From positions 1 through 64,000 of the forward strand of contig JAEEXZ010000001.1 in NCBI GenBank assembly GCA_016288055.1: a DNA stretch of 64,000 nucleotides, written 5' to 3'. Source of the DNA: Bacteroidales bacterium (GTDB lineage: Bacteria; Bacteroidota; Bacteroidia; Bacteroidales; UBA932). The notes under the pieces are model-generated. The model worked only from the letters and a program-made list of their open reading frames with translations, searched no databases and was not told the DNA's origin. Below are positions 8,255 to 16,134 of the stretch, piece after piece (the stretch's first letter is position 1; every line of letters begins with the position of its first letter). The position numbers were made by a program, and so were the translations under genes.

Positions 8255-8279
8255 CGCACCAGACTACGCGAATTTCCGG
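8255..8279. repeat. Direct repeat, right copy (bracketing the AT-rich cassette)
   Basis: GACTACGCGAATTTCCGG at 8262-8279 is identical to 5845-5862, and the extended 25-bp form differs at two positions. It lies between the stop of the hypothetical lipoprotein and the glycosyltransferase promoter. GC-rich sequence resumes immediately after it. Confidence 0.85.
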
Positions 8280-8301
8280 ATGGAAACCCGGTAAAAAGTG
8301 C

Positions 8302-8309
8302 TATCTTTG
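8302..8309 (+). promoter_or_regulatory. -7 promoter box TATCTTTG for the glycosyltransferase
   Basis: An exact TAnnTTTG match that ends 7 bp before the ATG at 8317. The predicted start of transcription falls at or just before the start codon. Confidence 0.7.
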
Positions 8310-8316
8310 TGCGTTT

Positions 8317-9648
8317 ATGAAACGCGTACTGGTCATAGCGTATTACTGGCCGCCGTCCGGAGGATCGGGCGTGCAGCGCTGGGTGAAATTCTGCAAGTAT
8401 CTGCCTGCCGAGGGCTGGGAACCTGTGGTGTTTGCCCCGCTCAATGCCGATTATCCTTCCCTGGATCCTTCGTTCGAGAAGGAACTGCCGGAGAATCTGG
8501 AAGTGCTTCGGGGAAAGATATGGGAACCCTATGCCGCCTACCGGAAACTTACCGGTGCCAGGAGCACCCAGGTGACGGAAATATCCTCCGGGAAAAAGAC
8601 CTGGAAGCAACGGCTTTCCCTGTGGATCCGCGCCAATCTGTTTGTGCCGGACCCTCGCGTGGGCTGGGTGAAGCCCAGCGTGAAGACACTGCGCAAATAC
8701 CTGACGGAACATCCCGTGGACGCCATTGTGACCACCGGGCCGCCGCATTCTGTGCACCTGATCGGCCAGAAACTTCATAAAGCCACGGGCATTCCGTGGA
8801 TTCCGGATTTCCGCGATCCGTGGAGCCGGATGTACTACCTGAAGTATCTTCCCATGACGGCAGGGACCTGGGCCAAACTCCGCGCCCAGGAACAGGCGGT
8901 GCTGGACGACTGCAATACCGTCCTTGCCTGCACGCCGCTGGTCCAGGAGGAATTCCAGGCCCAGACGAAAACCCCCGTTGCCTGCATCACCAACGGTTTT
9001 GATGAAGAGGATTTCACTGGTCCGGCCCCCGAAGGGGACGGCCGCTTCAATATCACGCACACCGGCCTTTTCGCGGCCGATGGCAACCCGTTTACCCTCT
9101 GGAAGGTTCTGAAGGAACTCGCCGCCGAAGACCCCTGGTTCAAGGAGTCCCTCCGCCTGCGCCTTGTAGGAAAAGTGGATCGGGAGGTGCTGGACGCCAT
9201 GGCCGATGCCGGCCTGCAAGCCAACGTAGTGGCGCTCGGCCCGTGCGACCACGCCACCGCCGTTCGGGAACAACGCAGCGCGACGCTGCTGCTGCTGCCG
9301 CTCAGAAACGACGCGCAGTACAGACCCATCCTGCCCGGCAAGCTCTTCGAATACCTGGCGGCCCGCCGTCCGGTGCTTGGAATAGGCCAGGCCGATGGTG
9401 CCATGGCCCGCGTCCTGCACGATGCCCAGGCCGGTGTTACGGCCGAATGGGACGATGCCGCGGCCATGAAGGCATTCATCGCCGCCGCCTGGAAACAGTT
9501 CTGCGAGGGTTCCGTCCCGGCTACGGCCGGGGATATCGGCCCTTATACCCGCCGCGCGACAACCCATGCGCTTGCGGCACTGCTTGACTCTGTCATCCTG
9601 AGCGTGGACTCTGTCATCCTGAGCGAAGCGAAGGATCTCAAAGAATAA
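8317..9648 (+). CDS. Glycosyltransferase, GT4-like (GT-B fold)
   Basis: The 443-residue product starts with MKRVLVIAYYWPPSGGSGVQ, the glycine-rich N-terminal loop typical of GT4-type enzymes in Bacteroidota. The C-terminal nucleotide-sugar-binding half includes TGLFAADGNPFTLWKVLKEL and ILPGKLFEYLAARRPVLGIG (residues about 330-350), with the expected Glu in GKLFEYLA. It is probably cytoplasmic or at the membrane face, acting in surface polysaccharide synthesis; donor and acceptor are unknown. The last 20 or so codons derive from a dispersed DNA repeat (9585-9640) and encode the tail DSVILSEAKDLKE, which is unlikely to be ancestral. The stop overlaps the yfhO-like start (TAATG). Confidence 0.85.
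   Translation: MKRVLVIAYYWPPSGGSGVQRWVKFCKYLPAEGWEPVVFAPLNADYPSLDPSFEKELPENLEVLRGKIWEPYAAYRKLTGARSTQVTEISSGKKTWKQRLSLWIRANLFVPDPRVGWVKPSVKTLRKYLTEHPVDAIVTTGPPHSVHLIGQKLHKATGIPWIPDFRDPWSRMYYLKYLPMTAGTWAKLRAQEQAVLDDCNTVLACTPLVQEEFQAQTKTPVACITNGFDEEDFTGPAPEGDGRFNITHTGLFAADGNPFTLWKVLKELAAEDPWFKESLRLRLVGKVDREVLDAMADAGLQANVVALGPCDHATAVREQRSATLLLLPLRNDAQYRPILPGKLFEYLAARRPVLGIGQADGAMARVLHDAQAGVTAEWDDAAAMKAFIAAAWKQFCEGSVPATAGDIGPYTRRATTHALAALLDSVILSVDSVILSEAKDLKE
9585..9640 (+). repeat. Dispersed repeat GTCATCCTGAGCGAAGCGAA type at a gene's 3' end
   Basis: The block GACTCTGTCATCCTGAGC occurs twice (9585-9604, 9607-9626) and the second copy continues GAAGCGAAGGATCT. This is the widely scattered family also seen at 11832-11930 and 43031-43057. 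Here it supplies the C-terminus of the glycosyltransferase. Confidence 0.85.
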
Positions 9649-12254
9649 TGAAAATGAAAGACATTTGGAAGAAAATAGCCCTTGTGGCCGGCGTCGTGGC
9701 ACTGTTCCTGGCGCTCAGCTATGGCTTTGTGCCGCAGGTGCTGGACGGAAAGATCGTGAACCAGAGCGATATCTCCGGCTACGTGGGCATGTCCCACGAA
9801 ATGAATGAGTGGAACAAGGCCCACCCCGACAACCCCACCTACTGGACGGATTCCATGTTCGGCGGCATGCCCACCACCACCATTTCCACCCAGAACAGCG
9901 GCGACTACACCCAGTGGATCTATGATACGCTCCTTACCGGGAAGCGTCCGGCGACGTATCTGTTCATCGCGCTGCTGGGTGCCTTCCTGCTGTTTCTGGC
10001 CATGGGCGTGAGCATTCCTGTCGCCGTCGGCGGCGCCATTGCCGTGGCATTCTGCAGTTACAACTTCCAGATTATCCAGGTGGGGCACAACACCAAGATG
10101 CAGGCCATCGCCTTCATGCCCTGGGTCCTGGCCGCACTGATCTATACGTACCGGAGCGCTACCGGCAGGGGGAAGGCCCTCTGCGGAGCATTTGCCCGGA
10201 CAGGGTCGCGAAGCGACGCTCCGCAGGGGGCCTTCTCCCTGCCGGGAACCCTGCTGGGAGCCGTTCTCTTCGGGCTGGCGCTGAGCATGCAGATTAAGGC
10301 CAATCATCAGCAGATTACTTACTACCTGGCCATCATGGTGCTGCTGTACGGCATCTCGGAGCTTATCCACGCCATCCGGACGAAGGAGTGGAAGCCGTTC
10401 CTGGTGGCATCGGCCCTCCTTCTGGTGATGGGCGGCGCCGGCATTGCGACCAATGTGAACAAGCTCCTTCCCCTGGCCAAATATACGCCCCACACCATGC
10501 GCGGCGGCTCCGAACTCTCCAAAGACGGCGCTTCCGCCAAGGGCCTGGACCTGGATTACGCAACGTCCTGGAGCTACGGTTGGGAGGAACTCCCCAACCT
10601 CATGATTCCGGACTTCAACGGCGGCGCATCATCGGGTGCCGTGAACCCCGACAAGAGCGAGACCATCAAACTCCTCAAGCGCGCCGGCCAGAAGAATCTA
10701 AGGGAAACCGCCAAAAGCCTGCCGCTCTACTGGGGCCCGCAGCCGTTCACGGCCGGTCCCATGTATATGGGCGCCATCACGATTTTCCTCTTCGTGCTGG
10801 GCCTCGGCCTTTATAAAGGGCGGGAGAAATGGTGGCTGGTGGCAGCTACCCTTATCGCCGTGCTCATGGCGGTGGGAAGCCATTTCATGGTGTTCACCAA
10901 ACTGTGCTACGACTACCTGCCCCTGTACAACAAGTTCCGCACGGTGTCCATGGCACTGGTGGTGCTGCAGGTGGCCCTGCCGCTGCTGGGCTTCGTAACC
11001 CTGGACCGCATTACCAAAGAAGAATACGACCGTAAGCGCTTCATGAAGGCCTTCTGGTGGGCTCTCGGCATCACCGGCGGCTTCAGCCTCATAGCCTGGC
11101 TGGCCCCCGGCCTCTTCGGCTCCTTCTCCGGAGCCTCCGACGCGCAGATGCAGGATGTGCTGGTAGATGCGCTGGTCAAAGACCGTATCGCCCTCTTCAA
11201 GGCCGATGCCGGTGTTTCCCTGCTGCTGATCCTGGCCTCGGCCGGCCTTCTTTTCTGGGCATACATGCCCAAGGGACGCAAGCAGCTGGCCGCCGTCGCC
11301 ATCTGCGTCCTGTCGCTGGTGAACCTCTTCGCCGTGGGAAAGCGCTATCTCAACGCCGACCATTTCACCACCCCGAAGGACTTCAACAAGCCCTTCGCCG
11401 AGCGCCCCGTGGACAAGATGATCAAGGCCGATGAAGACCCGCAGTACCGTGTCCTGGACCTCACTGTGAACGTGTTCAATTCATCTATCCCCAGCTATCA
11501 TCACAAGAGCGTGGGAGGTTATTCCCCTGCCAAGCTGCAGCGTTACCAGGATCTTATCGAGCATTACCTGTCGGCAGAAATCAACGCCTTGTACAAACAG
11601 CTGGGAGAGGCTGAAGATATCATGGATGCCGCAGACTGGATGGCTTCCGGAACGCCGGTCCTGAATGCCTTGAATACCCGTTACGTCATTCTGGACGGGA
11701 ACTATCCGCCGCTGGTGAATGAAGGCGCTTTCGGTGCCGCCTGGTTCGTGGACTCTGTCGTTGAGGCCGCAACCCCCGACGAGGAGATTGCCCTGCTGGG
11801 GAAGGTGGACCTCCGCCGTACGGCGGTGGTAGATCCTTCGCTGGCGCTCAGGATGACAGAAGGAGCGCTCAGGATGACAGAGGGGGAGCTCAGGGCTTGT
11901 CATTCTGAGGAGCAAAGCGACGAAGAATCTATCGGCCTTACGTCCTACGCCCCCAACGAACTGCATTACAAGTACAGCGCCGCCTGCGACCGGTTGGCCG
12001 TCTTCAGCGAAATTTACTACCCGGACGGCTGGCATGCCACCGTGGACGGGCAGCCCGTGGACCTTTTCCGCGCCGACTGGACCCTTCGCGCCGCGCTTCT
12101 GCCGGCCGGCAAGCACGAGGTCGTGATGACCTTCCTCCCGTCGAGCTACAGCATTGGCGCGACGGTGTCGGCCATCGCTTCCATCGGCCTGCTTCTGCTG
12201 CTTCTGCTGGCCGTCGGGAAAGCCTTTATCCGCAAATCATTAACAAGTAAATAG
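9648..12254 (+). CDS. YfhO family multi-pass membrane protein
   Basis: The 868-residue protein has about a dozen hydrophobic helices, starting with residues about 10-28 (IALVAGVVALFLALSYGFV) and ending with one at about 835-857. The signature DSMFGGMPTTTIST (residues about 65-78) sits in the first large extracytoplasmic loop, as in YfhO proteins. These are thought to be GT-C-like membrane glycosyltransferases; the substrate is unknown. ATG overlaps the preceding glycosyltransferase stop, so the two probably act together. Two DNA repeats lie in frame within it: a long palindrome at 10162-10245 and an inverted dispersed repeat at 11832-11930, the latter encoding ALRMTEGALRMTEG then CHSEEQSDEES. 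Confidence 0.85.
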   Translation: MKMKDIWKKIALVAGVVALFLALSYGFVPQVLDGKIVNQSDISGYVGMSHEMNEWNKAHPDNPTYWTDSMFGGMPTTTISTQNSGDYTQWIYDTLLTGKRPATYLFIALLGAFLLFLAMGVSIPVAVGGAIAVAFCSYNFQIIQVGHNTKMQAIAFMPWVLAALIYTYRSATGRGKALCGAFARTGSRSDAPQGAFSLPGTLLGAVLFGLALSMQIKANHQQITYYLAIMVLLYGISELIHAIRTKEWKPFLVASALLLVMGGAGIATNVNKLLPLAKYTPHTMRGGSELSKDGASAKGLDLDYATSWSYGWEELPNLMIPDFNGGASSGAVNPDKSETIKLLKRAGQKNLRETAKSLPLYWGPQPFTAGPMYMGAITIFLFVLGLGLYKGREKWWLVAATLIAVLMAVGSHFMVFTKLCYDYLPLYNKFRTVSMALVVLQVALPLLGFVTLDRITKEEYDRKRFMKAFWWALGITGGFSLIAWLAPGLFGSFSGASDAQMQDVLVDALVKDRIALFKADAGVSLLLILASAGLLFWAYMPKGRKQLAAVAICVLSLVNLFAVGKRYLNADHFTTPKDFNKPFAERPVDKMIKADEDPQYRVLDLTVNVFNSSIPSYHHKSVGGYSPAKLQRYQDLIEHYLSAEINALYKQLGEAEDIMDAADWMASGTPVLNALNTRYVILDGNYPPLVNEGAFGAAWFVDSVVEAATPDEEIALLGKVDLRRTAVVDPSLALRMTEGALRMTEGELRACHSEEQSDEESIGLTSYAPNELHYKYSAACDRLAVFSEIYYPDGWHATVDGQPVDLFRADWTLRAALLPAGKHEVVMTFLPSSYSIGATVSAIASIGLLLLLLLAVGKAFIRKSLTSK
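10162..10245. repeat. Long imperfect palindrome inside the yfhO-like gene
   Basis: The arms 10162-10189 and 10218-10245 are 28 nt each and match at 26 positions. The loop (10190-10217) contains a second small palindrome GTCGCGAAGCGAC (10205-10217). It is in frame and encodes a non-hydrophobic stretch between two membrane helices. It looks like an inserted REP-type element. Confidence 0.85.
11832..11930. repeat. Inverted dispersed repeat (REPIN-like) inside the yfhO-like gene
   Basis: The left part reads the complement of the family (GATCCTTCGC, then GCGCTCAGGATGACAG twice at about 11853-11880). The right part (11898-11930) reads it forward (TGTCATTCTGAGGAGCAAAG, then CGACGAAGAATCT). The frame stays open through both halves. 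Confidence 0.85.
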
Positions 12255-12261
12255 CATCGCT

Positions 12262-13320
12262 TTGAACAACAACGAAATATTGGAGTGGCTGCGTGAAGTG
12301 CAGCACCCCGCGAAGGGCGACCAGAGTGTCGTGGCGCTGGGGATGGTGGATGAGATCAAGTGCGAAGAAGGCCGCATCCATGTGACGCTGGCTTTCCCCA
12401 AGCGGCCGGACCCCCTCAAGAACTACCTTGTGGGAGCCGTACAGGCCTGCCTGTACCGCAACGCCCCCGGCGGGACCGAGATTGAGGTGGATACCGTGGT
12501 AAAAGACCCCGCCAAGCCCAAGAAAGGCATCGAGTTTAATCTGGAACAGCTGCGGGAAGTGAGCCATATCATCGGTGTGGCTTCCGGCAAGGGCGGCGTG
12601 GGCAAGAGCACCGTCGCCGTGAACCTGGCTGTCGCGCTGGCCCGCCTGGGCTATCGCGTGGGAGTGGCCGATGCCGATGTCTATGGCCCCTCCATTCCCA
12701 CCATGACCGGCACCGAGGGTGTCACCATTGAAATGTACGGGGAAGACGAGAACGACAACCTCTTCGTCCCCGTAGAAAAATACGGCGTGAAGTGGCTTTC
12801 CGTGGGCCACGTATCCAATGCCGGGCAGGCGCTCATCTGGCGCGGCCCCATGGCCTCCACGGCGCTCAAGCAGATTATTCTGCAAACCCAGTGGGGCCCG
12901 CTGGATTTCCTGCTCATCGACATGCCTCCGGGAACCGGAGACATCCACATTTCCCTGATCGGTGACGTGCCCATGAGCGGCGCCGTCATCGTAACCACTC
13001 CCCAGAACGTGGCCCTGGCCGACGTCCTTCGCGGCGTGAACATGTTCCGGAACCCTCAGGTGAACAAGCCCATCTTCGGTCTCATCGAAAACATGTCCTG
13101 GTTCACCCCAGAAGCCCATCCGGAAGAGAAGTACTACCTCTTCGGAAAGGACGGCGGCACCAAGATGGCCAAGGATCTGGATATTCCCCTTCTGGGCCAG
13201 ATTCCACTGGTACAGGGCATCCGCGAAGGCGGAGACAGCGGCGAACCCGTCGCGCTGGGTTCCCGCCCGGACTCCCTGGCCTTCCTGGAACTCGCCAGAA
13301 AAATTGCAGAGTCTGTATAA
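12262..13320 (+). CDS. mrp: Mrp/ApbC-type iron-sulfur cluster carrier ATPase
   Basis: The 352-residue protein combines an N-terminal DUF59/MIP18-like domain (residues about 3-90) with a P-loop ATPase carrying the deviant Walker A GKGGVGKST (about residues 111-119). The motif IDMPPGTGDIHISL follows further on. Proteins of this family bind and pass on Fe-S clusters in the cytoplasm. The C-terminal CxxC of the E. coli type is not present; the matching position reads ENMSWFTPEAHPEEKYY. The start is taken as TTG 12262 because the N-terminal domain begins right there and no ATG is close. A strong terminator follows the stop. Confidence 0.88.
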   Translation: MNNNEILEWLREVQHPAKGDQSVVALGMVDEIKCEEGRIHVTLAFPKRPDPLKNYLVGAVQACLYRNAPGGTEIEVDTVVKDPAKPKKGIEFNLEQLREVSHIIGVASGKGGVGKSTVAVNLAVALARLGYRVGVADADVYGPSIPTMTGTEGVTIEMYGEDENDNLFVPVEKYGVKWLSVGHVSNAGQALIWRGPMASTALKQIILQTQWGPLDFLLIDMPPGTGDIHISLIGDVPMSGAVIVTTPQNVALADVLRGVNMFRNPQVNKPIFGLIENMSWFTPEAHPEEKYYLFGKDGGTKMAKDLDIPLLGQIPLVQGIREGGDSGEPVALGSRPDSLAFLELARKIAESV

Positions 13321-13321
13321 A

Positions 13322-13350
13322 AAAAGGTCCCGAGTTCTTCGGGACCTTTT
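13322..13350. terminator. Bidirectional rho-independent terminator
   Basis: A perfect 12-bp stem (13322-13333 with 13339-13350) with a 5-nt loop is flanked by A and T runs. It ends both mrp and the convergent S46 peptidase gene. Confidence 0.9.
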
Positions 13351-13353
13351 CTT

Positions 13354-15444
13354 TTATTTGACGTAGGTGAGTTCTGCGATGATATTGTCGGCCTTGCCGT
13401 ACTTCTCGACCAGCCACAGCACGTAGCGGATATCTACGCAGATGCAGCGCTGAAGGGCCGGTTCGAACATGACGTCGGAGCTCATGCTCTCCCAGTTGCC
13501 GTCGAAGGCCAGGCCGATGAGATTGCCCTTGGCGTCCAGAACGGGAGAACCGGAGTTGCCGCCGGTGATGTCGTTGTTGGTGAGGAAGCAGGTGTGCAGG
13601 CTGCCGTCTTTGTCGGCCCAGCGGCCGTAGTCCTTGGCAACAAGGAGCTCCTTGATGCCGGCGGGCAGGATGAACTCGGGATCCTCGGGGTTTTCTTTCT
13701 CCAGCAGGCCCTGGGCCGTGGTGAAGTATTCGTACTTGAGGGCGTCCTTGGGGCTGTAGGGAAGCACGTGGCCGTAGGTGAGGCGCATGGTGGAGTTGGC
13801 GTCCGGATACATGGCCTGGCCCTTCTGCCACTCCATGAGGGCGGCGGCGAAGTTCTTGCGGGCCTTCTGGAAAGAGGTGGCCGGACCGCCGGCGTTGTAG
13901 TGCTTCATGATTTCGGCGAGAATGACCGAGAACAGTTTGGTGGCCGGATCGCTCTTGATTTCTTCGATGGAGCTGATGGTTTCCACCTTTTCAAGGGACG
14001 TGAATTTGGAACCGGCAAACAGCTCCTCCACGTAGGCGGGAATGTCCAGGGAGGCGAAGTCCGTTTCGAAACCGGAGAGGTAGTTCTCGGGCTTGGCGTT
14101 TTTGCGGTAGAATTCCAGCAGGGCAACGGCTTCCTTCTTGTCCAGGGCCTCCACATAGTCCTTGTATTCGCCCTGGATTGCGCTCTTGGCCTGAGCCAGG
14201 GCGGCTGCCGTATCTTTTCCTTCCTGAATGGCCTCGCCGACGAGTTCCACAAAGTCCGATGCAAGGCCTACGAGTTCAATGCGGTAGGGAGCCTCGGTAA
14301 GGAGGGTGAAGGCGTGGTTGGATTCGGCGTTCTTGCCTACGTAATCGGCAATCTCCGTGAAGGGGTCTCCGTACTTGGCCTTGCGCTGGGGATCGGCCTC
14401 GATCCAGGCCTTGAGGGCGGCTTCCTTCTGCTCCTCGCGGCCGATGATGTTGAGGTTCTTGAAGGCGAGCTCCTCACCCTGCCACTTCTTCCAGCCGTTG
14501 GCGCTGCCTGCATATTTGTCGGCGTACTTCAGCTGGACGGACGGGTCTGCGCACATGGCTTCCCACATCAGGTCCTGGCGTACGGTGCGGGCATCGATGC
14601 GGATGCGGTTGGTGGCGATCATCTCGTTCAGCTCGGCGGCCGTCTGGAAACGCTGGGTGCGGCCCGGGTAGCCCATGACCATGGCGTAGTCTCCTTCCTT
14701 CACGCCCTTGAGGGAAATCTTCAGGGATTTGGCGGGCTTGTAAGGAACGTTCTCTTCGCTGTATTCGGCGGGCATGTTGTCCTTGCCGGCATAAACGCGG
14801 AACATGGAGAAGTCGCAGGTATGGCGGGGCCACATCCAGTTGTCGGCCTCACCGCCGAACTTGCCCATGTCCTCCGGGGGCGTACCCACGAAGCGGACGT
14901 CGGTGTAGGTGCGGTAGATGATCAGGTAGTGGACATTGTCGTTATAGAAACCGGTGACGCGGGCGGTGCAGCCGGGATTGTTCTTCCGGGCTTCTTCCAT
15001 GATCTCCTGGGCCTTGGTCTTACCCAGGGCGCCGGCGGCCTCGATAACGCCGGTCACGTCTTCCATGGAGACCAGGAAGGTGACGGAAAGGCCCGGACAG
15101 GGGATTTCCTCGGCGAAATTCTTTGCCCAGAAACCGTCCATGAGGTAGTTGTGCTCGTCGGAGGACAGGGCCTGGATGCTGCTGTAGCCGCAGTGGTGGT
15201 TGGTGACCAGCAGACCCTGGTCGCTGATGATTTCACCGGTGCAGCCGCCGCCGAAGTGCACGATGGCGTCTTTCAGGGAAGTCTTGTTGATGGAGTAGAT
15301 TTCTTCCGGAGTGAGTTTGCATCCGGCAGCCTTCAGGTCTTTTCCGTTCAGCTGTTTCAGGAGGGGCAGGAGCCACATTCCTTCATCTGCCACGGCGGTC
15401 AGGGACACGGTGAGGGCAGTCAGTAGGGTAAGAACACGTTTCAT
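13354..15444 (-). CDS. S46 family dipeptidyl-peptidase (DPP7/DPP11 type)
   Basis: ATG 15444 was chosen because it starts a clean signal peptide (MKRVLTLLTALTVSLTAVA). The 696-residue product has normal S46 length. Catalytic motifs are intact: LLVTNHHCGYSSIQ (His) near residue 80, and the Ser motif TGGNSGSP near residue 630 followed by GLAFDGNWESMSSD. In the periplasm these enzymes release dipeptides from peptides and supply amino acids to proteolytic Bacteroidales. The S1 residue that separates DPP7 from DPP11 was not assigned. It has its own promoter box (15463-15470) just after the rnhB stop. Confidence 0.92.
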   Translation of the reverse strand: MKRVLTLLTALTVSLTAVADEGMWLLPLLKQLNGKDLKAAGCKLTPEEIYSINKTSLKDAIVHFGGGCTGEIISDQGLLVTNHHCGYSSIQALSSDEHNYLMDGFWAKNFAEEIPCPGLSVTFLVSMEDVTGVIEAAGALGKTKAQEIMEEARKNNPGCTARVTGFYNDNVHYLIIYRTYTDVRFVGTPPEDMGKFGGEADNWMWPRHTCDFSMFRVYAGKDNMPAEYSEENVPYKPAKSLKISLKGVKEGDYAMVMGYPGRTQRFQTAAELNEMIATNRIRIDARTVRQDLMWEAMCADPSVQLKYADKYAGSANGWKKWQGEELAFKNLNIIGREEQKEAALKAWIEADPQRKAKYGDPFTEIADYVGKNAESNHAFTLLTEAPYRIELVGLASDFVELVGEAIQEGKDTAAALAQAKSAIQGEYKDYVEALDKKEAVALLEFYRKNAKPENYLSGFETDFASLDIPAYVEELFAGSKFTSLEKVETISSIEEIKSDPATKLFSVILAEIMKHYNAGGPATSFQKARKNFAAALMEWQKGQAMYPDANSTMRLTYGHVLPYSPKDALKYEYFTTAQGLLEKENPEDPEFILPAGIKELLVAKDYGRWADKDGSLHTCFLTNNDITGGNSGSPVLDAKGNLIGLAFDGNWESMSSDVMFEPALQRCICVDIRYVLWLVEKYGKADNIIAELTYVK

Positions 15445-15462
15445 ATACGATAAGAATTTGCA

Positions 15463-15470
15463 CAAAGATA
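15463..15470 (-). promoter_or_regulatory. -7 promoter box TATCTTTG for the S46 peptidase
   Basis: Minus-strand TATCTTTG, 18 bp before the ATG at 15444, lying between the rnhB stop and the peptidase start. Confidence 0.65.
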
Positions 15471-15471
15471 G

Positions 15472-16062
15472 TTAAAAGAGTGTAGGTTCCAACTCTTTTA
15501 CGTGAAAACTCATCCGGTGCCAGGGCGTATATCCGAAGCGGCGGATGGCCTCGATATGTTCGGGGGTGGGGTATCCCATGTTGCGCTCCCAGCCATACTG
15601 GGGATACTCCAGGGCCAGTTTTCTCATAAAGTCGTCCCGGTAGGTTTTTGCCAGGACGGAAGCCGCGGCGATGGAGGCGAAGGTGGCGTCCCCGTGCACC
15701 ACGGTGCGGTAGTGCTGCGCGGAATACGGGCCGAAGGGGCGGAACTTGTTGCCGTCGATAAGGAGGAACTCCGGGGCGGGGTTTAGCCGGAGAACGGCGC
15801 GCTGCATCCCCGTGACGGACGCCCAGAGGATGTTGAGCTGGTCGATCTCCCGGGCCGATACCGCCTCTACCGCCCAGGCGACGGCCTCCCGTTCGATGAT
15901 GGGCCGAAGCTCCTCGCGGGCCTTTTCGCTCATTTGTTTGGAGTCGTTCAGGAGGGGGTGGTAGAAATCCGCCGGCAAAATGACGGCGGCAGCATAAACG
16001 GGGCCGGCCAGGGGACCCCTGCCGGCCTCGTCACAACCGGCCTCGAGCCGGTCTTTTTCCAT
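15472..16062 (-). CDS. rnhB: Ribonuclease HII
   Basis: The 196-residue enzyme removes RNA from RNA/DNA hybrids. The acidic catalytic signature is visible: [20 protein letters not shown] near the N-terminus (Asp and Glu), then a second Asp in [11 protein letters not shown] and a fourth acidic residue further on. An in-frame TTG start exists at 16122, but it lies within the promoter box TAAATTTG (16110-16117), so transcription cannot include it; MEKDRLEAG at 16062 also matches the usual start of the family. It is cytoplasmic. The S46 peptidase gene follows 27 bp downstream. Confidence 0.93.
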   Translation of the reverse strand: MEKDRLEAGCDEAGRGPLAGPVYAAAVILPADFYHPLLNDSKQMSEKAREELRPIIEREAVAWAVEAVSAREIDQLNILWASVTGMQRAVLRLNPAPEFLLIDGNKFRPFGPYSAQHYRTVVHGDATFASIAAASVLAKTYRDDFMRKLALEYPQYGWERNMGYPTPEHIEAIRRFGYTPWHRMSFHVKELEPTLF

Positions 16063-16109
16063 ATATGCCTGAAGATTCGGTTTCAATTGGTTTGCGGGAT
16101 TTGTCCACG

Positions 16110-16117
16110 CAAATTTA
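16110..16117 (-). promoter_or_regulatory. -7 promoter box TAAATTTG for rnhB
   Basis: Minus-strand TAAATTTG with a leader of about 47 bp before ATG 16062. Its position excludes the upstream TTG start. Confidence 0.6.
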
Positions 16118-16134
16118 AACAAAAAAGCCTAGAA

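Noticed and set aside
9585-11930. Repeated blocks considered as a CRISPR array
   Set aside because: The copies are few, irregularly spaced, in both orientations and inside coding frames; there are no spacers and no cas genes.
13594-15426. 610-codon frame opposite the S46 peptidase
   Set aside because: Antisense shadow; the real gene has catalytic motifs and its own promoter.
16063-16122. Longer RNase HII start at a TTG
   Set aside because: That codon lies inside the TAAATTTG promoter box, so it would not be in the mRNA.
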